Part shown: positions 47,084 to 57,069 of the stretch, piece after piece | Position numbering within the stretch: the stretch's first letter is position 1 | Layout: every line of letters starts with the position of its first letter | From: Pristionchus mayeri | Taxonomy: Eukaryota > Nematoda > Chromadorea > Rhabditida > Neodiplogasteridae | Length of the DNA: 64,000 nucleotides | Direction of reading: 5' to 3' | Assembly: GCA_036245805.1 (NCBI GenBank) | Contig: BTRK01000006.1 | Span: 8,464,365-8,528,364, forward strand | Program-made: the position numbers and the translations under genes | Notes under the pieces: model-generated | The model's database searches: none | What the model was told of the DNA's origin: nothing | What the model saw: only the letters and a program-made list of their open reading frames with translations

Positions 47084-47150
47084 TCACACATAGCTCAGTG
47101 GTAGAGCAGCCGTCACGTAATCGGAAGGTTGCGGGTTCGATCCCCACCAG
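47084..47150 (+). pseudogene. tRNA-like sequence
   Basis: A-box TAGCTCAGTGG (47091-47101) and B-box GGTTCGATCCC (47134-47144) are canonical. The D-arm looks sound (AGCTCAGTGGTAGAGC), but the anticodon stem pairs only three bases, the T-stem has a C-A mismatch and the acceptor stem does not close. A tRNA pseudogene or the promoter of a tRNA-derived SINE. Confidence 0.5.
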
Positions 47151-47329
47151 TTTTTGACAAAACTTCAAGATATTTGAATTCGCGCATTTCCCTGGCCCAT
47201 CAAGTGTCCATGGCACTCAGCCAACTGATCATAACCATCGTGATCAGCACCATCGAGAACCCCTTTTTGCACATTGTCGTAAAAATGCTGTGCCACGTTT
47301 TGCTTGACTCTTAGAGAATCGGGCTCATA

Positions 47330-47441
47330 ACTCTGTTGAGAGTGGAGATATTAATGTAATTTTTGGAGCCTTTAGTCGTTAAGAGGAGCTAGGTCATGGT
47401 AATGACAGGGTCCAAAGTTGAACTTTGCCTTCAGTCCTCCT
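47330..47441. mobile_element. Partial TTAA MITE (right end)
   Basis: GGTCATGGTAATGACA, then AAAGTTGAACTTTGCCTTCA-GTCCTCC before TTTAAG matches the right half of the element at 6892-7105 (GGTCATGGTTATGACA..CAACTTTGCTGATAGTCCTTC). I do not see the left end. Confidence 0.5.
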
Positions 47442-47450
47442 TTAAGGGTG

Positions 47451-48229
47451 ATACATCTGATATGGGGGAAAAATGACAACCCTAACTGAGCGGCCTAACT
47501 TGAGTTTACTTGCGAGGGGAAAAGTGTGTGTAGTGCTCAGTCTGGACCACCTCATTTCGATGCTACCCCTCCCAGACACTTGATGAATTTAGGTTTCTTC
47601 GTAAATAAGTTCGAGTATCCGTCTGAAGAGGGCTTGAAATGAAGGGAAGGAAGATACAGAAGGAAGATGAGGAGAAGTAACAATTGTTTTCGCGAGTCGT
47701 TTCTCCAGATTCTAGAGAAACCTCTAGGAAGCTCCCGAAATAAAGAACACTGTGGTGAATGGACAAGGAAATACAATGAGTCGCTCAAGGAAAACATCCA
47801 AAGGCTGTCGCCTATCCTCTAATTTCCCATCGAAATTTTAAAAAAAAGGTTAGAATTGTCAGTGAGTGCTTTTGCATGCAGAGAATGAACAGATTCTTCA
47901 AATAATCAGAAAGCAAAGCGAAAAATATTGTGTATTTACTCAACGCTCGGACTATCAGATTACGACTCGAATCGACGAAAATATTGGACTTCTTGAATGT
48001 CACTGACCATGGATAAATAGTGACAAAAACGACAACAACTTTAAAGTAACTAATTCTCCTTTAACAGTCAGACAGAATTCTACTGCCAAGTATGGCAAAG
48101 TGCAACACTGGATGATATCGCAAGAAACAGTCTCTACATCTTGCACCATGTCTTTCCTGTCGGTGAGAATACACGCAGAAGGAAAATGGTAAATTATTGC
48201 GAAACCATCTCTAGTTAAAACTAACCCAT
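47451..48229. other. No supported gene
   Basis: Short motif-free ORFs only. Confidence 0.35.
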
Positions 48230-48965
48230 TGAAGAAGACATAGATGGGAGGCTGATCAATCGGTGATCGTGCTCCCAGTGGAATGGATGAGTTGGCGTGG
48301 TTGAGCGAGATGCCCGGCGGGACCATTCCTGAGAAAACGATGCATTATTGATTTGTTTCATCACAAAATTTGCAAATAATTGAGATGATAAAGTGAAACT
48401 GTTAAAGTACGTATGAAGCGTATCTGTTTTCATAATTTAAAAGCAAGAATTAGTGAGACGCCCTTCAGTCAGACAGGTTTCTCGCTTATGAAATATCGCT
48501 CGAAAAATAATGAGGGTTTTGGAAAGGATGAACTATAGTGATTGAGCGGGATTCCCCCTCAGAATTGTTTTGCTCAGGAAAGAGAATCTGATTGAAATTC
48601 ATGGAGAAATCAAACAATTGAAGAACATGTGAAACATATGTAAGAGTTCAATTGTTATATTTAGTCAGACTATATTTATTCAGAAGACTCTCTCGCGTAT
48701 GAGATTTCTCGATCGAATATGGATAATGAGGTTTCAAGGTAGAATGGGCTATTGTAATTGAGCGAGATTCCCGGCGGGACCATTCCTGGTAATTGGCTTG
48801 TTTTAGGGGAAGACAGGTGAAACCGACTAATGTTTGTGGAGCCATCAAAATATTGAGGTAGGTGTGAAACGTATCCGTTCTCAAAGTGCACGAGTTACTT
48901 TTACTTAGACACTTTTCAAACAGAAGGCTTCTCTCGCTTATGTGATAACACGAGATAATTTGTAA
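48230..48965 (+). repeat. Degenerate direct repeats, about three units
   Basis: Shared landmarks recur at about 48240-48500, 48520-48730 and 48740-48960: TTGAGCGAGATNCCCGGCGGGACCATTCCTG (in part), GTGAAAC.TATCCGTT, and TCTCTCGCTTATG. The units are heavily diverged; no exon is apparent. Confidence 0.6.
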
Positions 48966-49194
48966 TGATAATTAGATCATCAAAGACCTATCATTTTTAC
49001 ACCACAGATTGAGAACAGAATCAGATAATAATCGGGATAATGTAATAATCTAAACACGAAATGACTGTGAACTGAACAGATGAGAGGACGTTTATAAAGT
49101 AGGTGCGCAGTCTAATTACCTCGCGAAGATCAGTTAAGTGTAAGGGACAACATGCGTGGAAAGAGGATGATTTCACCGTTTTTATGAGCGACCA

Positions 49195-49266
49195 GAGATG
49201 GGTTTTCGCAAGAAATGGATCTCTTCATTATCCGTGCTCTCTCGTCGGGCAAACAAGTGAGAGGAG
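49195..49266. repeat. CTCTTCA/GAGAGAG palindrome, half-decayed copy
   Basis: Leader-like GGTTTTCGCAAGAAATGGAT, then CTCTTCATTATCCGTGCTCTCTCG. The right arm is reduced to GTGAGAGGAGA. Confidence 0.6.
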
Positions 49267-49789
49267 ATGAGTTGGAATGGATGTACGTATGTTTTCAGCT
49301 CATAAGCAAGAGTAAAAGAAGCTAACAATGATACAAAATACGGCCTTCGAACGATAAGTTTCATAGGATGGTAGTTTTTAAGAGTTTCCTAGGATGGTCG
49401 TCGCTGGATGAGATGAGAAGACTAGCAGTAACGCTTGATATGAGAGTGCTTGGGATGACGAAAGAAATTACACTAATTCTGAGGAAAAAAAGTGGAAATA
49501 AGGAAAAGGGAAAAGAGGGGAGCGGATCAATCAAAAATGCCGGAGAACTCTACGAATTATATGCTCTGAGCAGCGATAAAGCGGGATTGTTTTTTTTTTC
49601 CGAAATTAGATTCAATTCAATCAGTTCCCAATTGCGAAGAGATGCTGTACTACTCGCACAAAGATGATCCTGTCAGAAGGAACTGTCCATGTGGGACGGA
49701 ATGGGAAAAAAGAGGCAAGATTTGAGTACCAAAATACAATAAACCGACATTTCCGTACAAAACAATCTATTTGTTCAAGAACATGTTCT

Positions 49790-50700
49790 ATTTTGAGATG
49801 GGAATAGATTCTATCACGAACTGTCAGTGAATAGACGGAAAATAAGAAGCGCATGATGGATGTGTCAGGAAGAGAATAACGATATGTTTCCCAGGATATT
49901 TCCAATAAGAAATGCGATTAGAAATGTGTTGAAACCAATCGATTAATTTTCCTTAATTCACAGTTTCCGTTAATTGAATCCCCGCCACGAGCGATAAATA
50001 TAAATATAAATAAAATATAAATCAATCAAAATAACAAATACATACAGTGCATAGACAGTTCCACATTGGAAGCACAAATATTCGCTCACATCTCGGAACT
50101 GTCAGTTACTGGGAGGAATAAGATGACGACAGTGGTCGAGATGAAAACAGATTATATCACAGACTGTCACTAGCCGGCAAGAAGAGGCGCATGATGGATG
50201 TGTCGAGAAGGCAAAAGTACGATATGTTTCTCAGAATATTCAAAACTTTCCAGATGGAACTGTGAACAGTTGTGTTGAAAAAATCAGCCATAACAACAAA
50301 TGTACACTGGAAAAATCACTCTTATTTTGAGAACGAAATGATTTTATCACAGATCGGAGCTGTCAGTTACTAAGAGAACTACAATGACGGCAGTAATCGA
50401 GAGGAAAACAGATTCTATCACATACTGTCACTAGCCGGCAAGAAGAGGCGCATGATGGATGTCGAGAAATCGAAAATATCGATATGTTTCCCAGAATAAT
50501 CAAATCATTTAAATTTGAATTGTGGTCATTATTGTTGACACATCCGAAAGAAAACAATTTCAATCACAGACTGTCACTACACGGCACTCTGTCAGAACTA
50601 TGACGTCATGCCGACTTTGATATATCAAAGGCGGCATGACGCCATAGTTCTCATCCGACACACTAGACAGGCAAGAACAGGCGCATTATGGATGCTCATG
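49790..50700 (+). repeat. Four diverged direct repeats with a palindrome insertion
   Basis: Units near 49800-49910, 50100-50240, 50340-50500 and 50565-50700 share ACTGTCACTAGCCGGCAAGAAG, GGCGCATGATGGATG and CGATATGTTTCCCAG. In the last unit the sequence is interrupted between GTCACTACACGGCACTCT and TAGACAGGCAAG by the TGACGTCA palindrome. Confidence 0.75.
50591..50659. repeat. TGACGTCA-bearing palindrome, copy 3
   Basis: GTCAGAACTATGACGTCATG on the left and CATAGTTCTCATCCGAC on the right. The left arm lacks 6 bp (GGATGA) and the right CRE-like site is TGACGCCA. Its position inside a direct-repeat unit whose siblings lack it argues that it inserted there. Confidence 0.9.
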
Positions 50701-51777
50701 AGGGGAAAGCAAATGATATGACGAGACGGGAAAAAAACAGAATCATGGCCGGCAAACAGACGGGAAAAGATGGACAGAGTCTCAACATTTCACAAATCCC
50801 ATTGTCGGCTAGACTTCAACAACAAGGGAAAATGCAACGGAGCATCGAAGCAAGTATATGAAATGAAACGAGCCCGAAAATCAGTTCAATAATACAAGTT
50901 GGATTTAACGATACTCTTTTTGCTAGACGGTTATTTCTAGAGCGAAAGCGCGGAACCTTTGCTGGAGAACTTTCGGAGCTTGTGAGACCAATATCTCTCA
51001 CTTTAAGCATTCTCAAAGCGAGAGAGCGTGCGATGTGATGAGAGTGTCATCTATTTTCGTTATATCTTGTGAGGGGGTCGGAGAAAGAGCGCCGTGCGGA
51101 AGTGAGAAAATGCGATTTTGTCTCTCTTACAAGAATACGGGTTCGACACTCTATTACATCGGAGTGAATATCGTCTTATTTTGTTATGATAGAGGCGCCT
51201 AACTTCCGCCTTGAGAGCCACAAGGTTCAGCGAGCGCGACGGCGGTCACACACAAACGATCCTTACACACAGATAATAATGAGTAGATTTGAATATCTCA
51301 ACGCACTGCTATTGAACGCTCAGCGTGTCAAAAAGATGATGATTCAATGATGAAGCGTATCGGAAATTATGCGTACCAGATCATGCTGAATAAATGCAAA
51401 AGCCATATTTTTGAAAGTCATGAAAGAAAGGAATCAGAACGTGCAGTGTATTTTTGGTATATCTGGATTTTCTAGCGATGCCAAAACGATTCAGACATGA
51501 CATCTAAACAACGCATCTATAGTAATCCGCGAAAAAAAGCAACACTAGCAGACTCCATTTCATCCCGGAACCGGCGCATAAACACGTGCTAGGGAGTCCC
51601 TTAGGCGTCCGAAACTCTCCCCTTCTCCTTCCCTCTTCTCACCCACCCGCTTTCTTTTCCCACCCAGAGTTCGTTCGCTCGGCGCAAATTTTTCCCGGAG
51701 CAGCAGCAAAAATCTCTCTCATTCTCTCGAATTTTCATGTTCTCTAGTCGTATAGAGGAAGCAAAAGTGAAGAGAAA
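50701..51777. other. Upstream of a candidate first exon
   Basis: No exon found. 51590-51720 is pyrimidine- and GC-rich (CCCACCCGCTTTCTTTTCCC) and could be a promoter region. Confidence 0.35.
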
Positions 51778-51822
51778 ATGAAGAAAGTGTGGCCATGCTG
51801 CGCAGAAAGCAAATTAAGACGG
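51778..51822 (+). CDS. Candidate first exon (MKKVWPCCAESKLRR)
   Basis: An ATG after a purine-rich leader opens 15 codons ending in a strong donor, CGG/GTGAGT. A short basic/Cys N-terminus (MKKVWPCCAESKLRR) could be a lipidation signal, but that is speculation. No phase-0 downstream exon could be identified before the DSL gene, so this may be chance. Confidence 0.22.
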
Positions 51823-52524
51823 GTGAGTAGGGAGAATGGGCAACAAAACATCACTAATTCGTGAGTGAATCGTGAATAATTCACGGATTTCAAAGAACCT
51901 TAGTAGTAAGGAGTCCCCTATTGACCAAAGCGAATGATGCCATGCAGCCCATAACAAGATTTCCCGAGCTAATTGCCACTTCTTTTGCAAGCACTCGGGC
52001 GCTAATGAATAAGCACTGCGAAAGGCGCGAAAAGCACGTTCACAGCCCGAAAATGAGTATTGGCCTCTGGCTTCGAAAACTATCATAGGGAAGATAGAGG
52101 GAGCATGGACGAGGAAGGAGTGAGAAAATTGTCATCCTCGAAGATTATCCGTCCAGATTCCTGTATTTTGGATAAGGAACCGAGAGGAGTAATGAGAGGG
52201 TACACAGTGATCATGAGTGCAGAATATATTTACAAAACTAGGAAAGATAACGGTGAAACCAAAGCTTGAAGAAGATTGTAACAACATTGTAAAATGATTT
52301 TTCGGTGTACACGCCAATACATGTTTCACTAGTCTTTCTTCTTCGCGTTTTGAATTTTAAAGTGGTTTTTGGTTCCTTCATCTCCAGAAAAAAATAATAC
52401 TTTAGCGAACAATGAGAATCACGCATCACGCGATCACGACGGCGTAATATTCACCTTTTAGCATTGAAATGAGCTTAACTATTCTCTTATCAGACGATAT
52501 TACCCACAACGAACACCTACTTAA

Positions 52525-52810
52525 AGAAAGGGTAACACGAATGGATGCTAGGGAGTCCCACCACGAAGATATTGCGCTCGCAAAGGGAAACGGTAGCGAA
52601 ATCACCCAAGAACGAGGCGAAAATTATGTATAGCAAGTGAAACATAAACGAACAAGCCACATCCCTGCGCTGTCAATGAACTTTGCGAGTATGTAAATAG
52701 CCTCAGAGCTGCCTGTGAAACTTCGGATAAAGTGATTCATGATCGGGCTGCCGGCTGCTATTACATACATAGAGCTGCAAATTGAACTAATGTTTCGTGT
52801 TACTCCTTCT
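52525..52810. mobile_element. TTAA-flanked MITE, copy 3 (286 bp)
   Basis: TTAA at 52521-52524 and 52811-52814. The ends AGAAAGGGTAACACGAATG and the complement of TTCGTGTTACTCCTTCT are inverted. The interior matches 11624-11911 closely (GCTAGGGAGTCCCACCACGA, GTCAATGAACTTTGCGAGTA, TGTAAATAGCCTCAGAG), yet the terminal repeats differ, as in subfamilies that exchanged ends. Confidence 0.9.
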
Positions 52811-54281
52811 TTAAATAATTGTGGGGACGATTTCTGCTGAACCTCAGGTCAATATTTCCTAGGTTTCACAATTCGCCCATATTCTCAAGCTGCAGACGCA
52901 TTCAATCGGATTCAATCGATCTTTCATGTATAATAAAACAATACAATAAAAACTAGATCAAGCGATTCAGAGCATGCCAATCTTCACGCGGCTTATTATT
53001 GAAATGTGCTCAAGCACCACTTATTTACTCTCGGAAATCTTCCCAAAACGATAACCAAATGAATAATTATTGTGAAAAATTTTCCTGATTCACCAGGCGA
53101 TATTGATTAGGTTTCACTGTTTTTTCATAGTCTCAAGTTGCCATTTAATTCGATGAGCAGCAGCAGTTTCGGTAACATTATAACAAGTAGATCAGCAAAG
53201 CTGAGCGCTATGATTATTCGAGACGACGTTATCATCTTCACTTCGTTCTTTACACGACGCAAAGCTCAAGCACATTTTCTCATTTCGCTCGGTGTTCCTC
53301 TACAGAGATCAAATGAGATAATATTACGGACGATTTTTGTTGGGCCTCCGTTTATTTTGTTTCAACATTATTTCATACTTTGCAATAGCGGCCGAACTCA
53401 GTTCTTTGTGAAATCCGTAGCAAAAACAGCAAATCACAAGCCGATTTTAAAATGTGAAGCGCGTCCAGCGTTCGCGACAACATAATCTTCACGCGGATTT
53501 GTCTTGAAATGGGCTCAAGAGAACTCCCTGCATTTTGCAGGCCTTTTGCCGACCACAGAACGGGCTGACTTCGCGATAAATGGCTCTCTCAACACTGCGT
53601 GTGCTCTCATTGCTCTCGCTGTTAAGATAGCACGAACAATGAATTGGGATGGTTTTAGTGAAGATTCTTCTATTCTGAACTAAAACAAAGAAACTGGACT
53701 TGGAAACCACCCTTCGTGTTTTTTTCTAGGCCAAATTAATGAACTGCGAAGGACAACCTATTCAACCAAATGAAAATGAATGAATGAACGCACTCTTCAA
53801 TAGCTCTCAGAGGGTTGGGAAAACGAGAGAACAAATAGAATAAGGAGAGTATAAGCTGAGTGTTCACACAATCACTCCGGTCCCTTTGCATGCAGTCTCG
53901 CGACACAATACAATTTGAAGAGGATTTGTAGAGGCTCTAGTTAGGGTTCCGAGTCGAGAAAGCCTCGTTGAGACGCCGTTTCCCACATGCATTCTAGTCT
54001 TTTCTTTTTTTTCTAGCCCGTAAACACTTCGGGTACAGTATTTTGAGGTTTGAGATGCGTGGAAAGACCGGGCGAAGGGGTTTATCCTTTGTTGTTCCGT
54101 TAGGGCTAGACAAGGCGAGATTCAGGAATTCGCACAACGTGGAATGGGATGGATGAAGCACCAAGAATAGGGATGGCTTTGCAAGAGCCGGCTCTCGTGA
54201 TTCCGCCTGCTCTTTCACCAGCCTGATCTGCGAGAGAGCTCTAGGTCGGATGATAACTATAGTACGAGAAACTATACCAAT

Positions 54282-54346
54282 GTCTCTTCATTTTACACGC
54301 TCTCTCACCGGTCAGAGAGACGAGAGAGTGTGCAAAATGAAGAGAC
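54282..54346. repeat. CTCTTCA/GAGAGAG palindrome, well-preserved copy
   Basis: GTCTCTTCATTTTACACGCT-CTCTC pairs with GAGAGAGTGTGCAAAATGAA-GAGAC around an ACCGGTCAGAGAGAC loop. The arms match almost perfectly. Confidence 0.88.
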
Positions 54347-54737
54347 GAAGGCCCGAATTAAGAACTCTAATGAGAACCGACCGGAAGAGCCAACAATCGG
54401 ATCCTTCTCCAGTGCAATCGCAGAATCATGTTGGTCAGTGTACGAACGCATTCTGAAGATCCAGGAGAAGGGCCCAATTTTTTGGTTCTCATCCGATGGG
54501 TTCTCATCTGACCTAGCGCAAGCGAGAGAGCACGCAGAATGAAGAGAGTCAAGTCTTGTGCGATGTCATCACTAACCAGGAAGTGGAAAAGTACAGACTC
54601 AGACAGGGAGACCGAAAGAAGCGCAATCGTTCCAAAAACACCCCAAGCAATGAGACGAGGGAAATACACACACGGGCCTCGCCATTCACTGAAACCTCTC
54701 TCCCCCTCTCTATCCCAAAACGAGAGAACGCAAGGGA

Positions 54738-55081
54738 AGTGACGCTTGACCGGCGCATATTGAGGGTGCGTTCTGCGAACGTCTATTCTAGTGCTCAGCG
54801 AGCACTGCTGACAATGGAACATGAAAGTGACGTTCTCGCAACCGAGCCGAGAAACGAGGCAAAGGAGCCGCTGGAAGGCTGCAGCTCCACCCTTTCTAAA
54901 CACTTTCACCCAGCATTCAAGGGAGAAGGCAAAATGGAGAGACTCGGCCTATTCAGCAACCTTCTCCCTTCTATCTTCGCGGCCCTCCAAGAAGATAACC
55001 CAGTGGGCGTGACGCTTGACCGGAGCGCTTTTAGCGTGCCATTCTGCGAACGTCTACTCTTGTCTTCGCAAAGCGTGACTC
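54738..55081 (+). repeat. Direct repeat pair, about 271 bp apart
   Basis: GTGACGCTTGACCGG.GC followed by TTCTGCGAACGTCTA occurs at 54738-54812 and 55009-55081. The copies are diverged between these blocks. Confidence 0.65.
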
Positions 55082-56544
55082 TAGTCTTACGCGATTTCTT
55101 TCCGGTCTTACGCGACAAGTAACTTGTCAGTACGAGTTTACGCTAAGCAATTTCGACAGAAATGGACAGTCAAACTTCCGCATAAACTATTACAATGCAA
55201 ATGCCAGAAATAGCAGCGTTACTCGAAAAACATATATGACCAATGATCCTTAAAGCACTATTTTGGTACTAATAAAGAGGCTATGAGAAAATGAGAGTTG
55301 TGAACTCTGGAGTAAAACGAAGCCCGAATCGTGAAAGGATCGCATGTGGAAATATATGAGTGGAGGAATAGCCGTAGGCATAAAGAAAGTGAGGAGCGGA
55401 GGGAAGGAAGGAGGAGGAGGAGGATCCTCTATGATAACTCGTTTCGCACCTACGAAGTGTCCCATGAGGCCGCCCCAAGCATCTGCAGCCCATTCAATTC
55501 GGATATTGGAAGTGGAAAAACGAATTTGCACGTTCTTTTTCGTGAGACCGATATTGTTTTCACTAGCTGTCAGTTCCTTCCGTTTAGAAAATGCGATTTC
55601 GGTCAAACGTGACGTTCAAAGTTGGAATTTCGGGGAGTCCCCATCGCGAAAACCAAGAAAACAAAAGGCACAATAAGGCGTATTTCGAAAGTCACGTCGC
55701 TCTATTCATCAGAAGTTATGATTCAGACCTTGAACGGATCAAAGTCCGATGCACTCTTCCATAGACACAATTGGTGAGTTGTGTCTGGCAAAAAGCTGGT
55801 TTCTTTCATTAGGATTTCTAAAGAACGAGCAGGGAGAGTAGTCTTTCATCGGCACATACGCTAGCAGACTGGTGGAGGAGAAGGTGGCAAGAAACTGACC
55901 CCATTGCGGGCTCAAAAGATCAAAGCGCGTGCTCTCCCCGGTTCAAATGCACTCTCGCTGATCGCCTTGTGCTAGGGAACATGGGCAATTGAGAGGCTGA
56001 GGCGAAGGATGTGCCTTAGTCGAGATCATTCGATCTGAATCTAGTGGAGGAAGATGTGGCCCCGAGATTCGAATGTGTCAGTTGTTCTCCCTTGTCCGAT
56101 GACAAGGCCATTACTCAATCCGAACGTCGTTTGCTACACAATCTGATCTACTGAACTCTCGATGACGTCATCATACGGTAACATAGAGTAGGTCATCAAC
56201 TTGCTCATTGAACCCTATGACGTCAGCGTACGGTAGGCAATTTAGGGTAGGTCACGTTGCGAAATCCGCCCCCCCCTATTCTTCCTCCTCCTTCGATTCA
56301 GTGGCGTTCTTCCTTCTGCACTGCACCATCTGGTCCCAGCACTCTCTTCAGTTTGCACGCTCTCTCGCCACCGATCAGCCATTCTCAATAGAGTCACAGA
56401 GGCAGAGAGGGACTCGCGATGGAGAAAGGGCGGAGCAAGTGCGAGGTGAAAGAGGGTCTCCTCTCTCCTCGGCTTCTCCCCCCTCCCGCTCCTTCCTCCT
56501 TCCACCCTCTCACTTAATTTGTGCGTTGATCCGCGCCGCACGTT

Positions 56545-56780
56545 TGTCGCACGTTTTCACTCAAAATTTGTCGTTGATCTACCCGGAAATTCTGATTATC
56601 GCGCTGATTTGACCGTGATTGATGCTGATTTTGATATAGTTGCGTCATCAGATACTGTAGATCACAAGTGTGTACCGCTCTCACGTTTCTTGTCGCCTTT
56701 TCGTCGTTGATTCACCCGGAAAGACTGCTTATCGTGATACTATTCCTTTAATTGCTGCTCATCTCGCTATTATTGATCGC
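56545..56780 (+). repeat. Direct repeat pair upstream of the DSL gene
   Basis: About 56545-56640 and 56682-56778 share ACGTTTNNNNTC, GTCGTTGATYNACCCGGAAA, CTGMTTATCG.G and ATTGNTGCTNATNT in the same order. Confidence 0.55.
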
Positions 56781-56825
56781 GTTTCTCCTACAATTGCGCA
56801 ATCAATGGAGTTCGCAATTCGGCTA

Positions 56826-56912
56826 ATCGTCTCTTCATTTCCCACACTCTCTCGCCTCGCGATCTGGTCAAGAAAATGTGAGAAATGAACAGACGATGAC
56901 TCGAATTACGAA
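56826..56912. repeat. CTCTTCA/GAGAGAG palindrome, subfamily with GAATTACGAA tail
   Basis: CGTCTCTTCATTTCCCACAC-TCTCTCGCC..ATGTGAGAAATGAACAGACG, then TGACTCGAATTACGAA. The copy at 60757-60839 shares this tail, so the two are close relatives; this one lies just upstream of the DSL gene and the other in its intron 7. Confidence 0.75.
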
Positions 56913-57030
56913 TTCTAGTGGCCATTTAGATCACATGTATCGATCGCGCTCATTTTTGCACTTGTTTTCCAGCATTTGCACATTCATTTGTGGGCTGGTT
57001 GGTCTCGATTACTCAATCACGTTAATGTAG

Positions 57031-57040
57031 CTCTTTGCAG
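57031..57040 (+). promoter_or_regulatory. Probable trans-splice acceptor of the DSL gene
   Basis: CTCTTTGCAG with no plausible upstream donor, 29 nt before the ATG at 57070. In nematodes such orphan acceptors near the start codon usually receive a spliced leader. Confidence 0.55.
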
Positions 57041-57069
57041 AATTCAAGCTGCCTTCAGCACAATCAAAA

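Larger units (their letters stand above)
52815..57030. other. 4.2 kb without a supported gene
   Basis: Contains hairpin copies at 54282-54346 and 56826-56912, half-copies near 53583-53640 and 56342-56385, fragments of the TGACGTCA palindrome ends (TAGGTCGGATGATAACTATA near 54242; GGTTCTCATCCGATGGGTTC near 54484) and two pairs of direct repeats. Long overlapping ORFs on opposite strands at 54367-55122 lack motifs. Confidence 0.45.

Noticed and set aside
54367..55122. Overlapping ORFs of 180 codons (minus) and 188 codons (plus)
   Set aside because: They lie on opposite strands over the same DNA, have no recognisable motifs, include a direct DNA repeat and part of a palindrome copy, and lack splice partners.
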